Assembly (NCBI RefSeq): GCF_001303895.1
Contig: NZ_LJSD01000011.1
Location: 694,409-758,408 of the forward strand
Source: Mesorhizobium sp. 1M-11
GTDB lineage: Bacteria > Pseudomonadota > Alphaproteobacteria > Rhizobiales > Rhizobiaceae
Length of the DNA stretch: 64,000 nucleotides
Direction of reading: 5' to 3'
Shown one piece after another: positions 15,716 through 25,521 of this stretch (position 1 is its first letter; each line of letters begins with the position of its first letter). The notes beneath the pieces are model-generated. The model worked only from the letters and a program-made list of their open reading frames with translations. It ran no database searches and was not told the DNA's origin. Position numbers and translations under genes: made by a program.

Positions 15716-16747
15716 TTGAACCTCAAACAGCTGTCACAGATGCTGCAACTCTCACAAACCACGGTGAGCCGCGCACTGAACGGCTATCCCGAGGTCAATG
15801 AGGAAACGCGCCGACGTGTCGTCGATGCAGCCAAGCGCCATGGCTATCGCCCCAATCCTTCCGCACGCCGGCTGGCCACGGGCAAGACCGGCATGATCGG
15901 CTACGTGCTGCCGACAGGATCGGCCGTGGATATCGACCCACATTTCGTCGAATTCCTGTCCGGGCTGGGTGACTACGCCCGCGCGCATGAGCTCGATCTT
16001 GTGCTGTCCCCCGCAGACGCGGAGGACCAGGAGACCACCTATCGGCGCCTCGTCGCCAACAAGCAGGTAGACGCCGTCTACGTGTCCTCGCCGCGCCCGC
16101 AGGACAGCCGGGTTGCCTTGCTCGACACACTTGGCCTGCCTTTCATCGTGCACGGGCGAAGCGACGGTTTCGATTTCGATTACCCTTACCTCGACATCGA
16201 CAACGAAGGCGCCTTCCATGATGCAACGCGCCTGCTGATCCAGCTTGGCCACCATCGCATCGCGTTGATCAACGGCGAAGACCGGGAGACCTTCGCCATC
16301 CACCGTGAGCGCGGCGTGCGGCGTGCCTTGTCCGGCAGCGGGCTTGTCTTGCCTGATCATCAGGTTTGGTCGACGGCCATGACCGAAGAGAACGGCTATC
16401 GCGCAGCCCGACGCCTGCTCGAGGGCGGAGCCGCGCCGACAGCGATCCTGTGCTCCAGTCTCATCATGTCCCTGGGTGTCGCGCGGGCGGTGCGCGAACT
16501 CGGCTTGACCATTCCCGGAGACCTGTCGCTGATTGCGCATGATGACGTCTTTCCCTGGCTGAAGCCTGAGAACTTCTCAGTCCCGCTTTCGACCACCCGC
16601 TCCTCTATTCGCGCTGCCGGCGCCAGGGTAGCGGAACGGCTGATTGCACGGCTGTCAGGCCTGGAGGATGGCGCGCGCGGTGAGGTATGGCCGGTCGACC
16701 TTGTCGTCAGGGGCTCGATCGCAGGTGCGCCGACGACAGGCTTGTGA
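15716..16747 (+). CDS. aglR: LacI-family repressor AglR
   Basis: A 343-residue LacI-type regulator. The helix-turn-helix is at the extreme N-terminus (LKQLSQMLQLSQTTVSRAL, about 3-21) with hinge helix NPSARRLATGKTG, followed by a periplasmic-binding-protein-like sugar domain. It starts with TTG at 15716 after GGGAGG (15705-15710), the position that puts the HTH where the family always has it. Divergent from aglE, as in S. meliloti, so it probably represses the operon until an alpha-glucoside is present. Confidence 0.9.
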   Translation: MNLKQLSQMLQLSQTTVSRALNGYPEVNEETRRRVVDAAKRHGYRPNPSARRLATGKTGMIGYVLPTGSAVDIDPHFVEFLSGLGDYARAHELDLVLSPADAEDQETTYRRLVANKQVDAVYVSSPRPQDSRVALLDTLGLPFIVHGRSDGFDFDYPYLDIDNEGAFHDATRLLIQLGHHRIALINGEDRETFAIHRERGVRRALSGSGLVLPDHQVWSTAMTEENGYRAARRLLEGGAAPTAILCSSLIMSLGVARAVRELGLTIPGDLSLIAHDDVFPWLKPENFSVPLSTTRSSIRAAGARVAERLIARLSGLEDGARGEVWPVDLVVRGSIAGAPTTGL

Positions 16748-16764
16748 TTTGAGAATTGCGGCCT

Positions 16765-17271
16765 TCAGCGGCCGGGAACCGGCCAGATGTCTGCCGGCAG
16801 CACCACGGCCCGCACGCTGGCGGCGAGCGCCTGCGCGCCGTTCGCGATCTGCTGCGATGCGGCCGCCTGTTTGCATGTGATGATCAGGCCATTCGCAATA
16901 GTGCGTCGCCGCGAAAGCAGCCCTGTGAACCAGGATGCACGAGCGCCTCGCGCCTGCGAGAATCGTGCCGGCTTCTCCGAATGCGCGACATGGTCGGCGA
17001 CCACGTCCGCCCAGCCCTCCACGAGTCTGGCGCCAGGTTCCAGAAGCAACAGCCAGTCGCCTTTGGCCGCGGCAATGCCGGCGCCGATCCCCCCTGCCGT
17101 CAGATAACGGCAGCCGGCGTGTTCCGCCACCTTGGCGGTCTGGTCGGTCGAGCCCAGATCGCAGACGATCACCTCGCGCACCATGCCTTCCACGACGCCG
17201 CCGACCAGCGACGCCAGCGTGCGCGCCAACCGCTCCTCGTCATTGCGCGTTTCGATCAGGACACTGAGCAT
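16765..17271 (-). CDS. Short family 2 glycosyltransferase
   Basis: A 168-residue protein beginning MLSVLIETRNDEERLARTL and continuing with VIVCDLGSTDQT, the GT-A nucleotide-binding pattern of family 2 glycosyltransferases (usual DDGSTD). The GDWLLLLEPGARL segment corresponds to the later DxD region but has no DxD. It is much shorter than typical GT2 enzymes (250+), so it may act in a limited way or be non-catalytic. It is convergent with aglR (17 bases apart). Substrate unknown. Confidence 0.75.
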   Translation of the reverse strand: MLSVLIETRNDEERLARTLASLVGGVVEGMVREVIVCDLGSTDQTAKVAEHAGCRYLTAGGIGAGIAAAKGDWLLLLEPGARLVEGWADVVADHVAHSEKPARFSQARGARASWFTGLLSRRRTIANGLIITCKQAAASQQIANGAQALAASVRAVVLPADIWPVPGR

Positions 17272-17365
17272 TCCTGCCGAATAGCGGAAAGCCGCGACGG
17301 ACGCCAGTCATCTTCGCTTATCGAAGTTCTTGATTTGTTCTCATAATGCAGATAGGAATAATTTC

Positions 17366-18571
17366 ATGAGAACAGCGATTCGACGCCCCGCAGAGAGCCC
17401 CTGGGAAAGAGCCAAGATGGAACAGGTCGTGCGTGCCGACATTGCCGCTTTCGGCGCTGGAAGGGCCGATATGGCAAACGCCATCATGGAGCAGAGCGGA
17501 ATGCGCGTGCGCCCCGAGCGCAATCGCGGCCGCTCTGCGGGCATCAACCCGTCTGGCCGCTTCGAACCGGTCAGCCGCCATGTCTTCGACGATGGCTGGG
17601 AATCGCTGGAAGAGCTGCCGCCGTTCAAAACCGAGGTGCAGGTGGAGAAGCCACGCACCATCATCACGCGCAATGAATCGCCCGACATTTCCTTCGACCG
17701 GTCGATCAATCCCTACCGCGGCTGCGAGCATGGCTGCGTCTATTGCTTTGCAAGGCCGACGCACGCCTTCATGGGACTTTCGGCCGGGCTCGATTTCGAA
17801 GCCAAGCTGTTTGCCAAGCCCGACGCGGCGCGCCTGCTCGACAAGGAGTTGTCCAAGGAAGGCTACCAGCCACGCACCATCGCCATCGGCACCAACACCG
17901 ATCCCTACCAGCCGATCGAACGGCAATACCGCATCATGCGCGAGATCCTGGAAGTGCTGGAGGCGCGCGGCCACCCCGTCGGCATCGTCACCAAATCGGC
18001 GCTGGTGACGCGTGACATCGACATCCTGTCCCGCATGGCCGAGCGCGGGCTGGCCAAGGTGGCGTTGTCCGTGACGACGATGGATCGCATGCTTGCCCGC
18101 ACGATGGAGCCGCGCGCCTCGACGCCGACCAAACGGCTGGAGGCGATCCAGCAATTGTCGGACGCCGGCATTCCTGCCTCCGTGATGGTGGCGCCGATCG
18201 TTCCCGGCCTCAATGATCCCGAGATCGAACGCATCCTCGATTCCGCCTACGCCGCCGGCGCGCGTGAGGCGGGTTACGTGGTGCTGCGCCTGCCGCTGGA
18301 AGTCAGCCCGATCTTCAAGGACTGGCTGCTGCGGCACTATCCGGACCGCTACCGGCACGTGATGTCGCTGATCCGCTCGATGCGCGACGGCAAGGATTAC
18401 GATTCGGAATGGGGCAAACGCATGAAAGGCGCTGGCCCCTATGCCTGGCAGATCGGCCGGCGATTCGAGATCGCGGCCAAGCGGCTCGGCCTCAATCTGG
18501 AGCGGCGGCAGTTGAGGACGGACCAATTCGTTCCGGCCACGCGCCCGTTCGAACAGCTGACGTTGCTTTAG
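17366..18571 (+). CDS. PA0069 / Rv2578c family radical SAM protein
   Basis: A 401-residue radical S-adenosylmethionine enzyme. The [4Fe-4S] motif is Cys120-EHG-Cys124-VY-Cys127 in the block YRGCEHGCVYCFARPTHAF, typical of the spore photoproduct lyase-like PA0069 group whose reaction is unknown. ATG 17366 follows AGGAAT at suitable spacing; a TTG at 17330 is in frame but less likely. In many rhizobia this gene stands beside rnhB, as here. Use of SAM yields 5'-deoxyadenosine, which may be salvaged by the mtnKA cluster further on. Confidence 0.88.
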   Translation: MRTAIRRPAESPWERAKMEQVVRADIAAFGAGRADMANAIMEQSGMRVRPERNRGRSAGINPSGRFEPVSRHVFDDGWESLEELPPFKTEVQVEKPRTIITRNESPDISFDRSINPYRGCEHGCVYCFARPTHAFMGLSAGLDFEAKLFAKPDAARLLDKELSKEGYQPRTIAIGTNTDPYQPIERQYRIMREILEVLEARGHPVGIVTKSALVTRDIDILSRMAERGLAKVALSVTTMDRMLARTMEPRASTPTKRLEAIQQLSDAGIPASVMVAPIVPGLNDPEIERILDSAYAAGAREAGYVVLRLPLEVSPIFKDWLLRHYPDRYRHVMSLIRSMRDGKDYDSEWGKRMKGAGPYAWQIGRRFEIAAKRLGLNLERRQLRTDQFVPATRPFEQLTLL

Positions 18572-18579
18572 ACCACTCC

Positions 18580-18597
18580 GGCAGGACTGTCCCTGCC
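18580..18597 (+). terminator. Weak hairpin after the radical SAM gene
   Basis: GGCAGG (18580-18585), 6-base loop, CCTGCC (18592-18597), just after the stop codon. There is no T-run, so termination is uncertain. Confidence 0.3.
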
Positions 18598-18739
18598 CGC
18601 TCAGGTGTCGATGAATTGCCTGAGCAGAAGATCCCGTCCGGCCCTGTCCCCCGGCCGTCAGACGGTGCCCTCCGACAGCTACCCCGGCTGATCTGAGGGC
18701 TTGCGGAGAATCGGGAGCGGTGCGAGTCTTCGCCGTATC

Positions 18740-19411
18740 ATGGCTCGCATGCGTCCCGATTCTCCGCTTTTGTTTGAAATCATCGAAAAGCCGGACTTCT
18801 CGATCGAGAAGAAGGCTATCGCCGAAGGCCTGTGGCCGGTTGCCGGCATGGACGAGGCCGGGCGCGGGCCACTCGCCGGCCCGGTCGTTGCCGCCGCCGT
18901 CGTGCTCAATCCCAACGATATTCCAGAGGGGCTGGACGATTCCAAACGGCTGACCCTACTGCAACGCGAAGCGTTGTTCGAAGTGATCCTTGCCAAGGCG
19001 CAGGCGATCGGCATGGCTTCGATCTGTGCCGAGGGCATCGACGGCTCCAATATCCTGCGGGCAAGCCTGGAAGCGATGCGGCGCGCGCTGAACGGACTTT
19101 CGGTGCAGCCGAAGCTGGCGCTGGCAGACGGCCGCGACATTCCACTGGGCCTGCCGTGTGAGGGGCGCGCTCTGGTCAAAGGTGACCAACGTTCGCAATC
19201 GATCGCGGCGGCATCGATCGTCGCAAAGGTGATGCGCGACCGCATGATGACTGGCTGCGGCCATCGCCACGAGCATTACGGCTTCGAGTTGCATATGGGC
19301 TACGCCACGGCGCGCCATCGGTCCGCCATCGCAACCCATGGCCCGCTGCAGCGGCTGCACCGGGTCTCGTTTGCGCCGTTTCGTCTCGACGCGGTGACGG
19401 TTGAAGAGTGA
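18740..19411 (+). CDS. rnhB: Ribonuclease HII
   Basis: A 223-residue RNase HII that removes ribonucleotides from DNA. The active-site block is [15 protein letters not shown] (36-50, Asp38-Glu39), followed by [15 protein letters not shown] and the Lys/Ser-rich [21 protein letters not shown]. The C-terminal [14 protein letters not shown] is the family's MGYxTxxH block. ATG 18740 (MARMRPDSP) or 18749 are both possible; further upstream sequence is less well supported. Housekeeping, monocistronic or read through from the radical SAM gene. Confidence 0.93.
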   Translation: MARMRPDSPLLFEIIEKPDFSIEKKAIAEGLWPVAGMDEAGRGPLAGPVVAAAVVLNPNDIPEGLDDSKRLTLLQREALFEVILAKAQAIGMASICAEGIDGSNILRASLEAMRRALNGLSVQPKLALADGRDIPLGLPCEGRALVKGDQRSQSIAAASIVAKVMRDRMMTGCGHRHEHYGFELHMGYATARHRSAIATHGPLQRLHRVSFAPFRLDAVTVEE

Positions 19412-19461
19412 GTGCCGGCCTCTTCGAAGGCGCAATAAGCAGCCTGGCCAAAACCTGAAAG

Positions 19462-19491
19462 AAAAAAGCCGCAGGATTTACCAGCGGCTTT
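19462..19491 (-). terminator. Terminator of the F0 ATP synthase operon
   Basis: AAAGCCGC (19465-19472) pairs with GCGGCTTT (19484-19491). On the minus strand the stem runs into TTTTTTC, a classic rho-independent terminator just after the atpF stop. Confidence 0.88.
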
Positions 19492-19531
19492 CATAGTCTC
19501 ACTAGACGGTGCAGGCTCAAGAGTGAGCGGC

Positions 19532-20023
19532 TCAGTTGAGCTTGGACTTCACGTCCTGCAACGAGGTCTTGAAGAGATCGGCAGCGGCCTTGGCGTCAAC
19601 CTTGCCGGCGAGAACCGTGCGGGCAGCCTCGACCGCCAGATCGACCGCGCTGGCCCGAACCTCGGCAATCGCTTCACGCTCGGCCTGACCGATCTTCTGC
19701 TCGGCAACCGCGGTGCGGCGCGAGACATAGTCCTCGGTCTTCTTATGCGCTTCCTCAGCGAAGGCTTTGGCTTCGCGCTTGGCTGCCTCGACGATGTCGG
19801 CGGCTTCCTTTTCGGCTTCCTTGCGCTTCTTCTGGTATTCAGCCAGCAGCGCCTGCGCCTCTTCGCGCAGCTTGCGGGCTTCTTCCAGTTCAGAGCGGAT
19901 CTTGTCGGCGCGGGTATCGAGTGACTTCGCCAGCGTACCCGGCACCTTGAGATAGATCATGGCTCCGAGCAGGATGAACAGCGAAATCGTTGCCCAGACT
20001 GTCGCGAGAGATGTGGCGTCCAT
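19532..20023 (-). CDS. atpF: F0 ATP synthase subunit b
   Basis: A 163-residue stator protein: one N-terminal membrane helix (about 9-28) followed by a long charged coiled coil (about 35-130, rich in Glu/Lys/Ala). It holds F1 against the F0 rotor. It is the last gene of the F0 operon and begins 12 bases after the b' gene. Alphaproteobacteria carry two b-type subunits, and this is the shorter, signal-free one. Confidence 0.93.
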   Translation of the reverse strand: MDATSLATVWATISLFILLGAMIYLKVPGTLAKSLDTRADKIRSELEEARKLREEAQALLAEYQKKRKEAEKEAADIVEAAKREAKAFAEEAHKKTEDYVSRRTAVAEQKIGQAEREAIAEVRASAVDLAVEAARTVLAGKVDAKAAADLFKTSLQDVKSKLN

Positions 20024-20034
20024 GACGGGTCTCC

Positions 20035-20634
20035 TCAGCGAGCGGCTTTGACAGCGGCGGCCACTTCGGCCTTGTCGGACTTGCCGACCAGGCTTTCGAG
20101 AATGGCGGAGGCGGTCGTCTCGGCAATCGAGCCGACATCCTTCATGGCGCTTGTCTTGATCGCGGTGATGCGCTCTTCGGCTTCCGCCAGCTTCTTCTCG
20201 AGGCCGGCTTCGACGTCCTTGCGTGCAGCCTCGGCTTCCGCCTTGGCTTCGTCGCGGGACTTCTGGCCGATCGTGTTGGCGTTGGCCTTGGCCTCTGCCA
20301 GCTCCTGCTCATACGCAGCAACCGCAGCGTCCGCCTCGCTTTTCAGCTTGGCTGCCTGGTCGAGATCCTGAGCAATGCGGTTGGAGCGCACTTCAAGAAT
20401 GCCGCCGAGACGCGGCATCACGACCTTCTTCAGGAAGATGTAGAACAGGCCAAAGGTGATCACCAGCCAGAACAGCTGCGAGGAGAAGGTGGCTGGGTTG
20501 AAAGGCGGGAAGGTGTTTCCGCCATGGCCGCCTTCGGCTGGCACTTCGGTGCCGGCGTGCGTCTCACCTTGCGCGGCATGATCGCCGGCAGCGGCAGGCG
20601 CGGCCTCTTCAGCATAGGCTGGTGTCACGAACAT
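20035..20634 (-). CDS. atpG: F0 ATP synthase subunit b'
   Basis: A 199-residue second b-type subunit (b'). ATG 20634 gives MFVTPAYAEEAAPAAAG and has AGGAACC upstream; the in-frame extension to 20697 is unlikely. A membrane helix (about 60-78, QLFWLVITFGLFYIFLKKV) and a long coiled coil follow. The about 50-residue Ala/Gly/His-rich N-terminal extension is typical of alphaproteobacterial b'. It lies between atpE and atpF and heterodimerises with b in the stator. Some annotations call it atpF2. Confidence 0.92.
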   Translation of the reverse strand: MFVTPAYAEEAAPAAAGDHAAQGETHAGTEVPAEGGHGGNTFPPFNPATFSSQLFWLVITFGLFYIFLKKVVMPRLGGILEVRSNRIAQDLDQAAKLKSEADAAVAAYEQELAEAKANANTIGQKSRDEAKAEAEAARKDVEAGLEKKLAEAEERITAIKTSAMKDVGSIAETTASAILESLVGKSDKAEVAAAVKAAR

Positions 20635-20707
20635 CTCGTGGTTCCTGTCATTCTGACCTGAGACTGGGACCGGCAGCTTCGCGCCGCCGGCCGGCATCAG
20701 GCTTGTA

Positions 20708-20932
20708 TCAGCCGAACAGCGCCAGCAGGGCGATGAGCAGCGAGAAGATGCCCAGAGCTTCGGTCACGGCGAAGCCGAAGATCAGGCGGCCGAACTGGCC
20801 GTCGGCAGCCGACGGGTTGCGCAGAGCGCCAGCCAGGTAGCTGCCGAAGATGTTGCCGAGGCCGATGCCTGCGCCGCCCATGCCCAGGCAAGCGATACCA
20901 GCACCGATGTACTTTGCGGCTTCAGCGTCCAT
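20708..20932 (-). CDS. atpE: F0 ATP synthase subunit c
   Basis: A 74-residue hairpin of two membrane helices forming the proton-driven rotor ring. The glycine-rich first helix ([21 protein letters not shown]) and the essential carboxylate Glu58 in [10 protein letters not shown] are plain. The polar loop is [11 protein letters not shown]. The gap of about 73 bases after the b' start and about 63 before atpB is usual, since c must be made in large excess. Confidence 0.96.
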   Translation of the reverse strand: MDAEAAKYIGAGIACLGMGGAGIGLGNIFGSYLAGALRNPSAADGQFGRLIFGFAVTEALGIFSLLIALLALFG

Positions 20933-20995
20933 TTTAATTAACTCCTTGATGAATCTGGATTGGTTGGGTTGGCCGGCGGTTAGGCCGGGTATTGG

Positions 20996-21760
20996 CTAGT
21001 GTCCGCCCGGATGGACGGCGTCGTTGAGATACATGCAGGTCAGCACCGCGAAGACGTAGGCCTGCAGAAAAGCGACCAGCACTTCGAGCGCGGTGATGGC
21101 GACCGTCATGATCAGCGGCAGCACGGCCCCGGCGATGCCGACGGCACCCATTGAGGTGAGCGTCACCACGAAACCGGCGAAGACCTTCAGCGTGATGTGG
21201 CCGGCCAGCATGTTGGCGAAGAGACGAACAGAGAGGCTGATTGGACGCGAGAGGAACGAAATGACCTCGATCGCAACCACGAGCGGCAGAAGGATGCCAG
21301 GCACGCCGCTCGGCACGAACAGCTTCAGGAAGCCGAAGCCATGCTTGTAGAAACCGTAGATGATCACGGTGCCGATCACCAATGCGGCCAATGCGAAGGT
21401 GATGATGATGTGGGTGGTGACCGTAAAGAAATAAGGGAACAGGCCGAGCAGGTTCGCAGTCAGCACGAACATGAACAGCGAGAACACCAACGGGAAGAAC
21501 TTCATGCCATGCGAGCCGGCGGAATCGCGCAGCATCGAGGCGACGAATTCGTAGGACATCTCCGACACCGACTGCAGACGGGTCGGGATCAGCGCGCGGC
21601 CGGAAGTGGTCAGGAGCAGGAAGCCCGAAGCCAGCACCACGGTGACAACCATGAACAGCGCGGAATTGGTGAAGGAAACATCGTAGCCGCCGATGTTCAG
21701 CGGAACGATGTTGTTGATGTGGAACTGATGGATCGGATCGACCTTGTCAGCTGCTGCCAC
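20996..21760 (-). CDS. atpB: F0 ATP synthase subunit a
   Basis: A 254-residue membrane protein forming the proton half-channels. The essential arginine lies in [17 protein letters not shown], and the last helix ends [20 protein letters not shown]. The N-terminal [17 protein letters not shown] is typical of the alphaproteobacterial form. It is the second gene of the F0 operon, after atpI. Confidence 0.95.
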   Translation of the reverse strand: MAAADKVDPIHQFHINNIVPLNIGGYDVSFTNSALFMVVTVVLASGFLLLTTSGRALIPTRLQSVSEMSYEFVASMLRDSAGSHGMKFFPLVFSLFMFVLTANLLGLFPYFFTVTTHIIITFALAALVIGTVIIYGFYKHGFGFLKLFVPSGVPGILLPLVVAIEVISFLSRPISLSVRLFANMLAGHITLKVFAGFVVTLTSMGAVGIAGAVLPLIMTVAITALEVLVAFLQAYVFAVLTCMYLNDAVHPGGH

Positions 21761-21828
21761 TTTCTAACCCTCTCGAAAGCCAAATCAGGCTTTTTGCATT
21801 CAGTCCGGCTTCGAAACGAGGCCGCTCT

Positions 21829-22224
21829 TTACTTCTTCGGTTCGTCCGGACGCTTACCGCCCTGTCCAAACTCGGCGACAGCCCCCGCAGAACGCAGCAC
21901 ATTCAATATGCCGGCTCCGAAGCCGAGCAACAAGCCAACGATCAACCCCCAGGGCGATGAACCCGCCAGACGATCGACCATCCAGCCCAGCCCGGTGCCG
22001 ACGGCTATGCCGGCAATGAACTCGCTCGACAGCTTGAAAGCCTGGCCATACCCGGAGGTGCCGCCGGCATTCTTTGCTTCTTCCCCCTGGCCCCGGTCCG
22101 GTCGCCTTGTCGCAAGACCTGCTTCAAGTGCGCGCCGCCGGCGCTCAAGATCGTCGTCGTGAAAGCTCGGCTCGGCGTCGCCGCCTGTCCGTCCGGTTCC
22201 GCTTGGCCTGTTCTTATCGGCCAT
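21829..22224 (-). CDS. atpI: AtpI-type F0F1 assembly protein
   Basis: A 131-residue protein with a charged, disordered N-terminus (about 1-60) and two membrane helices (about 63-82 and 92-112) with the glycine-rich GIAVGTGLGWMVDRL and GLIVGLLLGFGAG. It matches the AtpI/Atpase_gene1 family that heads ATP synthase operons and assists c-ring assembly or Mg2+ supply. First gene of the F0 operon. Confidence 0.88.
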   Translation of the reverse strand: MADKNRPSGTGRTGGDAEPSFHDDDLERRRRALEAGLATRRPDRGQGEEAKNAGGTSGYGQAFKLSSEFIAGIAVGTGLGWMVDRLAGSSPWGLIVGLLLGFGAGILNVLRSAGAVAEFGQGGKRPDEPKK

Positions 22225-22437
22225 CGCAACCTCCCTGCCCGGCCAAAACGTCGCCGTTCGCCCGCTTTCAAGTCGCGGGCAACATAGTTAGAGGCCTTCC
22301 CCCCGTCAAGCCGAGGGGGAAGCTTTGTCGGCAAGTATTTTCCGCAGCTAAATCAAATGCTTAAGCAAGTGCGACATCGTGCCCGACATGAAGTGGACAG
22401 GACGGGGAGAGAATCTGTCCCTCCGACCGGCCCTGAA

Positions 22438-22454
22438 AGCCGGCCTTGCCGGCT
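22438..22454 (-). terminator. Hairpin at the end of the SleB-like gene
   Basis: AGCCGGC (22438-22444) and GCCGGCT (22448-22454) with a 3-base loop overlap the stop codon. On the minus strand it is followed by TTTCAGGG, so it is a weak terminator at best. Confidence 0.4.
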
Positions 22455-23692
22455 CAGCTCCAGCCACCGCCATAGGTGCGGTAGAAGATGTGCAGGCCGA
22501 TCTTCGTCATCTTCTTCATCGCCCGCGCCCAGCCAGGGCTTACGTAGGCGGCATAATAGTGCGTCGATGAGCCGACTTCAGGCAGGAAGATCTTGCCGGC
22601 TGTGACGGCCATGCCGATTTCCTGGGCGACCTTGTAATGCTCCGGTTCCGTGATGCGTTTGCGACGACCGTCACAAGCGAAGGAGAACTGGCAACGGTTC
22701 AGCCAGTCGTCGTTCTGATAGACGACGCCGCAGATCGACTTCGGATAGGCGGGATTGCGGACGCGATTGAGGATGACCTGGGCAACGGCGGCCTGACCGC
22801 GCAGCGATTCGCTGCGGGCTTCGAAATAGATGCCGTTGGCGAGACACTTCTGCTCGGGCTTGGAAAAGACCGAAGCCGGCAACGGGTTCTGCATCCAGGC
22901 GTGATCGCCCTTGCCCATCGGGGGAATGAAACGGCCGCCACTCGGCTTCTCGTCCTGCAGCAAAGCTTCGAAAGGTGACGCCTTGGCGTAATCCGGCTCG
23001 GCTGGCGCATAGGCCGTGGCGAGGACGTCGGCATTCTGGTTGGTGATGAGGCCGGCCAGCATCGATGACACGCCGTCGTCCTTCTTCTTCTCCTCGCGCA
23101 GATGGAAGGCCGATGCGATCTGGACTTCCTTGCCCTTGATATCGGGCTTGGCGAAAGCGAGTTTCAGCCCACTGTCAAGGCTTGGGCGCAACAGCGAAGA
23201 GGTCCGCTGGAAGATGGAACCGGCGGAAAAATTCTTCGGCGGCGCCACCGGCGCGATCTTGACGATGCGGCCTTTCTTGTCAGCGCGCTGAACACGGGCT
23301 TCGTCGGAAACCTCTCCGGTTTTCGCGACCTTGCCGCTGAAGGCGACCGTGCCGACACCAGGCAGGCTGACACCGGAACCTGCAAGCGATCCGGTGATGG
23401 CATCCTTGTCGACGAAAGGCAGTTCGGCAGCATGGATGGAACCGGCGGCTGCCTTCTGCACATAGGCATTCCAACGGGCATTGGAGGATCCGAGACCCGA
23501 AATCAGGCTGGTCATGTCCGAATAGGCGACAGCTGTCGGAAAACCGATCCAGATGCCCAGGCCGACAGCCAGTGAAGGGAGGAGAGAACGCTTGCGGTCA
23601 CCGGCGGCGGCGAGAAGCCGCTTTGCGAATCGTCGATGCACGGAACTCTCCAGGACGCTGATCAAAACCCACTGGAAAGCAAAATGAAGCAT
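22454..23692 (-). CDS. SleB-type cell wall hydrolase
   Basis: A 412-residue protein. Residues about 37-57 form a membrane or signal segment after a basic N-terminus. A long low-complexity linker follows. The C-terminal domain (about 280-412) is Hydrolase_2: CLANGIYFEARSES with the probable catalytic Glu, GQAAVAQVILNRVRNPAYP, WLNRCQFSFACDG and THYYAAYVSPGWA. SleB/CwlJ-like enzymes are lytic transglycosylases or amidases; in rhizobia they are thought to act in envelope remodelling, since these bacteria do not sporulate. Monocistronic. Confidence 0.88.
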   Translation of the reverse strand: MLHFAFQWVLISVLESSVHRRFAKRLLAAAGDRKRSLLPSLAVGLGIWIGFPTAVAYSDMTSLISGLGSSNARWNAYVQKAAAGSIHAAELPFVDKDAITGSLAGSGVSLPGVGTVAFSGKVAKTGEVSDEARVQRADKKGRIVKIAPVAPPKNFSAGSIFQRTSSLLRPSLDSGLKLAFAKPDIKGKEVQIASAFHLREEKKKDDGVSSMLAGLITNQNADVLATAYAPAEPDYAKASPFEALLQDEKPSGGRFIPPMGKGDHAWMQNPLPASVFSKPEQKCLANGIYFEARSESLRGQAAVAQVILNRVRNPAYPKSICGVVYQNDDWLNRCQFSFACDGRRKRITEPEHYKVAQEIGMAVTAGKIFLPEVGSSTHYYAAYVSPGWARAMKKMTKIGLHIFYRTYGGGWS

Positions 23693-23749
23693 TAACCTTG
23701 ATGGTCGGTTAATGATCGTCGCGAACCTGTCTGAAAACGGGACGCCAAC

Positions 23750-24018
23750 TTAAGCCCGAGGCTCCGGCTTAAGCAGGATTGGCAAGGCAACGAGGGCGCA
23801 CATTGCTGCCGCCAGCCAGATGCCGGCCCAGGATGTTGCCGCCAGAAGATGCGGGATGGAAAGCGGCACCAGGAAAAAGCCGATGAAGACCAGCGCGTTG
23901 GCCGGACCAAGCGCACTTCCGGCACGTTCGGCACCGGCCAGCGTGAGGATAGGCCACGCCGTACCATGACGAGACGGAGATGCCGGCCAACACCAGCGTG
24001 GCGGACAGCGCGGTGCCC
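23750..24018 (-). pseudogene. Frameshifted remnant of an MFS transporter C-terminus
   Basis: Read on the minus strand, one frame gives GTALSATLVLAGISVSSWYG then VAY. Another frame takes over at about 23960 with ILTLAGAERAGSALGPANAL, VFIGFFLVPLSIPHLLAATS, WAGIWLAAAMCALVALPILL and KPEPRA before TAA. Together these read as the last three helices of a major facilitator protein. A small deletion has shifted the frame, and the N-terminal three quarters are missing at the junction near 24018-24030. It is a dead fragment squeezed between sleB and der. Confidence 0.75.
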
Positions 24019-24078
24019 CCCTAAAGTGGCTAAGCCAGACATGCCTGCGCAGCGTTGCCTGACAACGGACCTGAGGCT

Positions 24079-25515
24079 CTAGTTCTTCTTTCTGGCGCGG
24101 CCGGCGAAAGGATTGTCCGACGTACGCAACGCCATGCGGATCGGCACGCCAGGCATGTCGAAGGATTCACGCAGGCTGTTGACCAGATAGCGCACATAGG
24201 ATTGCGGCAAAGCGTCCGGCCGCGAGCACGAAACGACAAAGCCCGGCGGGCGCGTCTTAGCCTGAGTGACATATTTGATCTTGAGCCGGCGCCCGGCGAC
24301 CGCGGGCGGTGGATGGTGCGCCAGGATGCCTTCCAGCCAGCGATTCAGCTTGCCGGTGGAGACGCGGCTGTTCCAGACCTTATGGGTGCGCACGACGGCA
24401 TCCATCAGCTTGTCGAGGCCACGCCCGGTCTCGGCCGAAACGGTGACGGCCTGAATGCCGCGCGCTTGCGGCAGCAGTCGCTCGGTCTTCTCGCGCAGAT
24501 CCGCCAACACTTCCTGCGGATGATCGATCAGATCCCATTTGTTGAAGGCGATGACAGGCGCCCTGCCCTCGCGGATGATCAGGTCGGCAATCTGTAGATC
24601 CTGCTTCTCGAATGGGATCGTCGCATCGAGGACGATGATCACGACTTCCGCGAAACGCATCGCGCGCAGGCCATCGGTGACCGACAGCTTCTCCAGCTTC
24701 TCCTGGACCTTGGCCTTGCGGCGCATGCCGGCAGTATCGAACAGCTTGATCTGGCGGCCCCGCCAATCCCAATCGACGGATATGGAATCGCGAGTAATGC
24801 CTGCCTCCGGTCCGGTCAGCAGGCGCTCTTCACCAATCAGCGCGTTGATCAGGGTCGACTTGCCGGCATTGGGCCGCCCAACCACGGCAATGCGCAGCGG
24901 CTTTGCCTCGTCATAGGCCGGTACATCTTCCGCGTCCGGATCGGCGATGTCCTCGCCGATCAGCACTTCGGAGACGGCAATCTCGTCGTCGGCGTCCTCG
25001 TCCTCGCCGAACACCCGTTCTTCGCCGAGCGCCGCGATGACTGCATCCCGCAGATCCGGCATGCCCTGGCCGTGTTCGGCTGAAACGGGTACGGGTTCGC
25101 CAAGGCCGAGTTCCCAGGCTTCCAGCATGCCACCCTGGGCACCCCGCGCTTCTGCCTTGTTGGCAACCAGCACGACCGGCTTGCCGGAGCGGCGCACAAC
25201 TTCGGCGAAGGTGCGGTCGTCCGGCATCAGGCCGGCCTTGGCGTCCATCAGGAAAAAGATGAGGTCGGCCTCGCGGATGGCGATCTCGGTCTGCTGGCGC
25301 ATGCGACCGGGCAGCGTCGATGCCGGCGCGTCCTCGAAGCCGGCGGTGTCCACCACATCGAATGTGATGTCGTAGAGCTTGGCAGGATGAACGCGGCGGT
25401 CGCGGGTGACACCAGGCGTGTCGTCGACAAGGGCCAGCTTTCGACCGGCAAGGCGGTTGAAAAGCGTGGACTTGCCGACGTTAGGCCGGCCGATGATGGC
25501 GACTTTGAAGCTCAT
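24079..25515 (-). CDS. der: Ribosome biogenesis GTPase Der (EngA)
   Basis: A 478-residue protein with two consecutive GTPase domains. The first has GRPNVGKST (9-17), DTAGF and NKAE; the second has GRPNAGKST (about 211-219), DTAGM and NKWD. A C-terminal KH-like domain follows, with [21 protein letters not shown]. An acidic linker lies between the G domains. Der is essential for 50S ribosomal subunit assembly. It lies 6 bases downstream of the YfgM-like gene in the same direction, a usual pairing. Confidence 0.95.
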   Translation of the reverse strand: MSFKVAIIGRPNVGKSTLFNRLAGRKLALVDDTPGVTRDRRVHPAKLYDITFDVVDTAGFEDAPASTLPGRMRQQTEIAIREADLIFFLMDAKAGLMPDDRTFAEVVRRSGKPVVLVANKAEARGAQGGMLEAWELGLGEPVPVSAEHGQGMPDLRDAVIAALGEERVFGEDEDADDEIAVSEVLIGEDIADPDAEDVPAYDEAKPLRIAVVGRPNAGKSTLINALIGEERLLTGPEAGITRDSISVDWDWRGRQIKLFDTAGMRRKAKVQEKLEKLSVTDGLRAMRFAEVVIIVLDATIPFEKQDLQIADLIIREGRAPVIAFNKWDLIDHPQEVLADLREKTERLLPQARGIQAVTVSAETGRGLDKLMDAVVRTHKVWNSRVSTGKLNRWLEGILAHHPPPAVAGRRLKIKYVTQAKTRPPGFVVSCSRPDALPQSYVRYLVNSLRESFDMPGVPIRMALRTSDNPFAGRARKKN

Positions 25516-25521
25516 TGCCCA

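Noticed and set aside
17318..18526. Open frame of 402 codons on the minus strand
   Set aside because: Antisense to the radical SAM gene, which has the complete cysteine motif.
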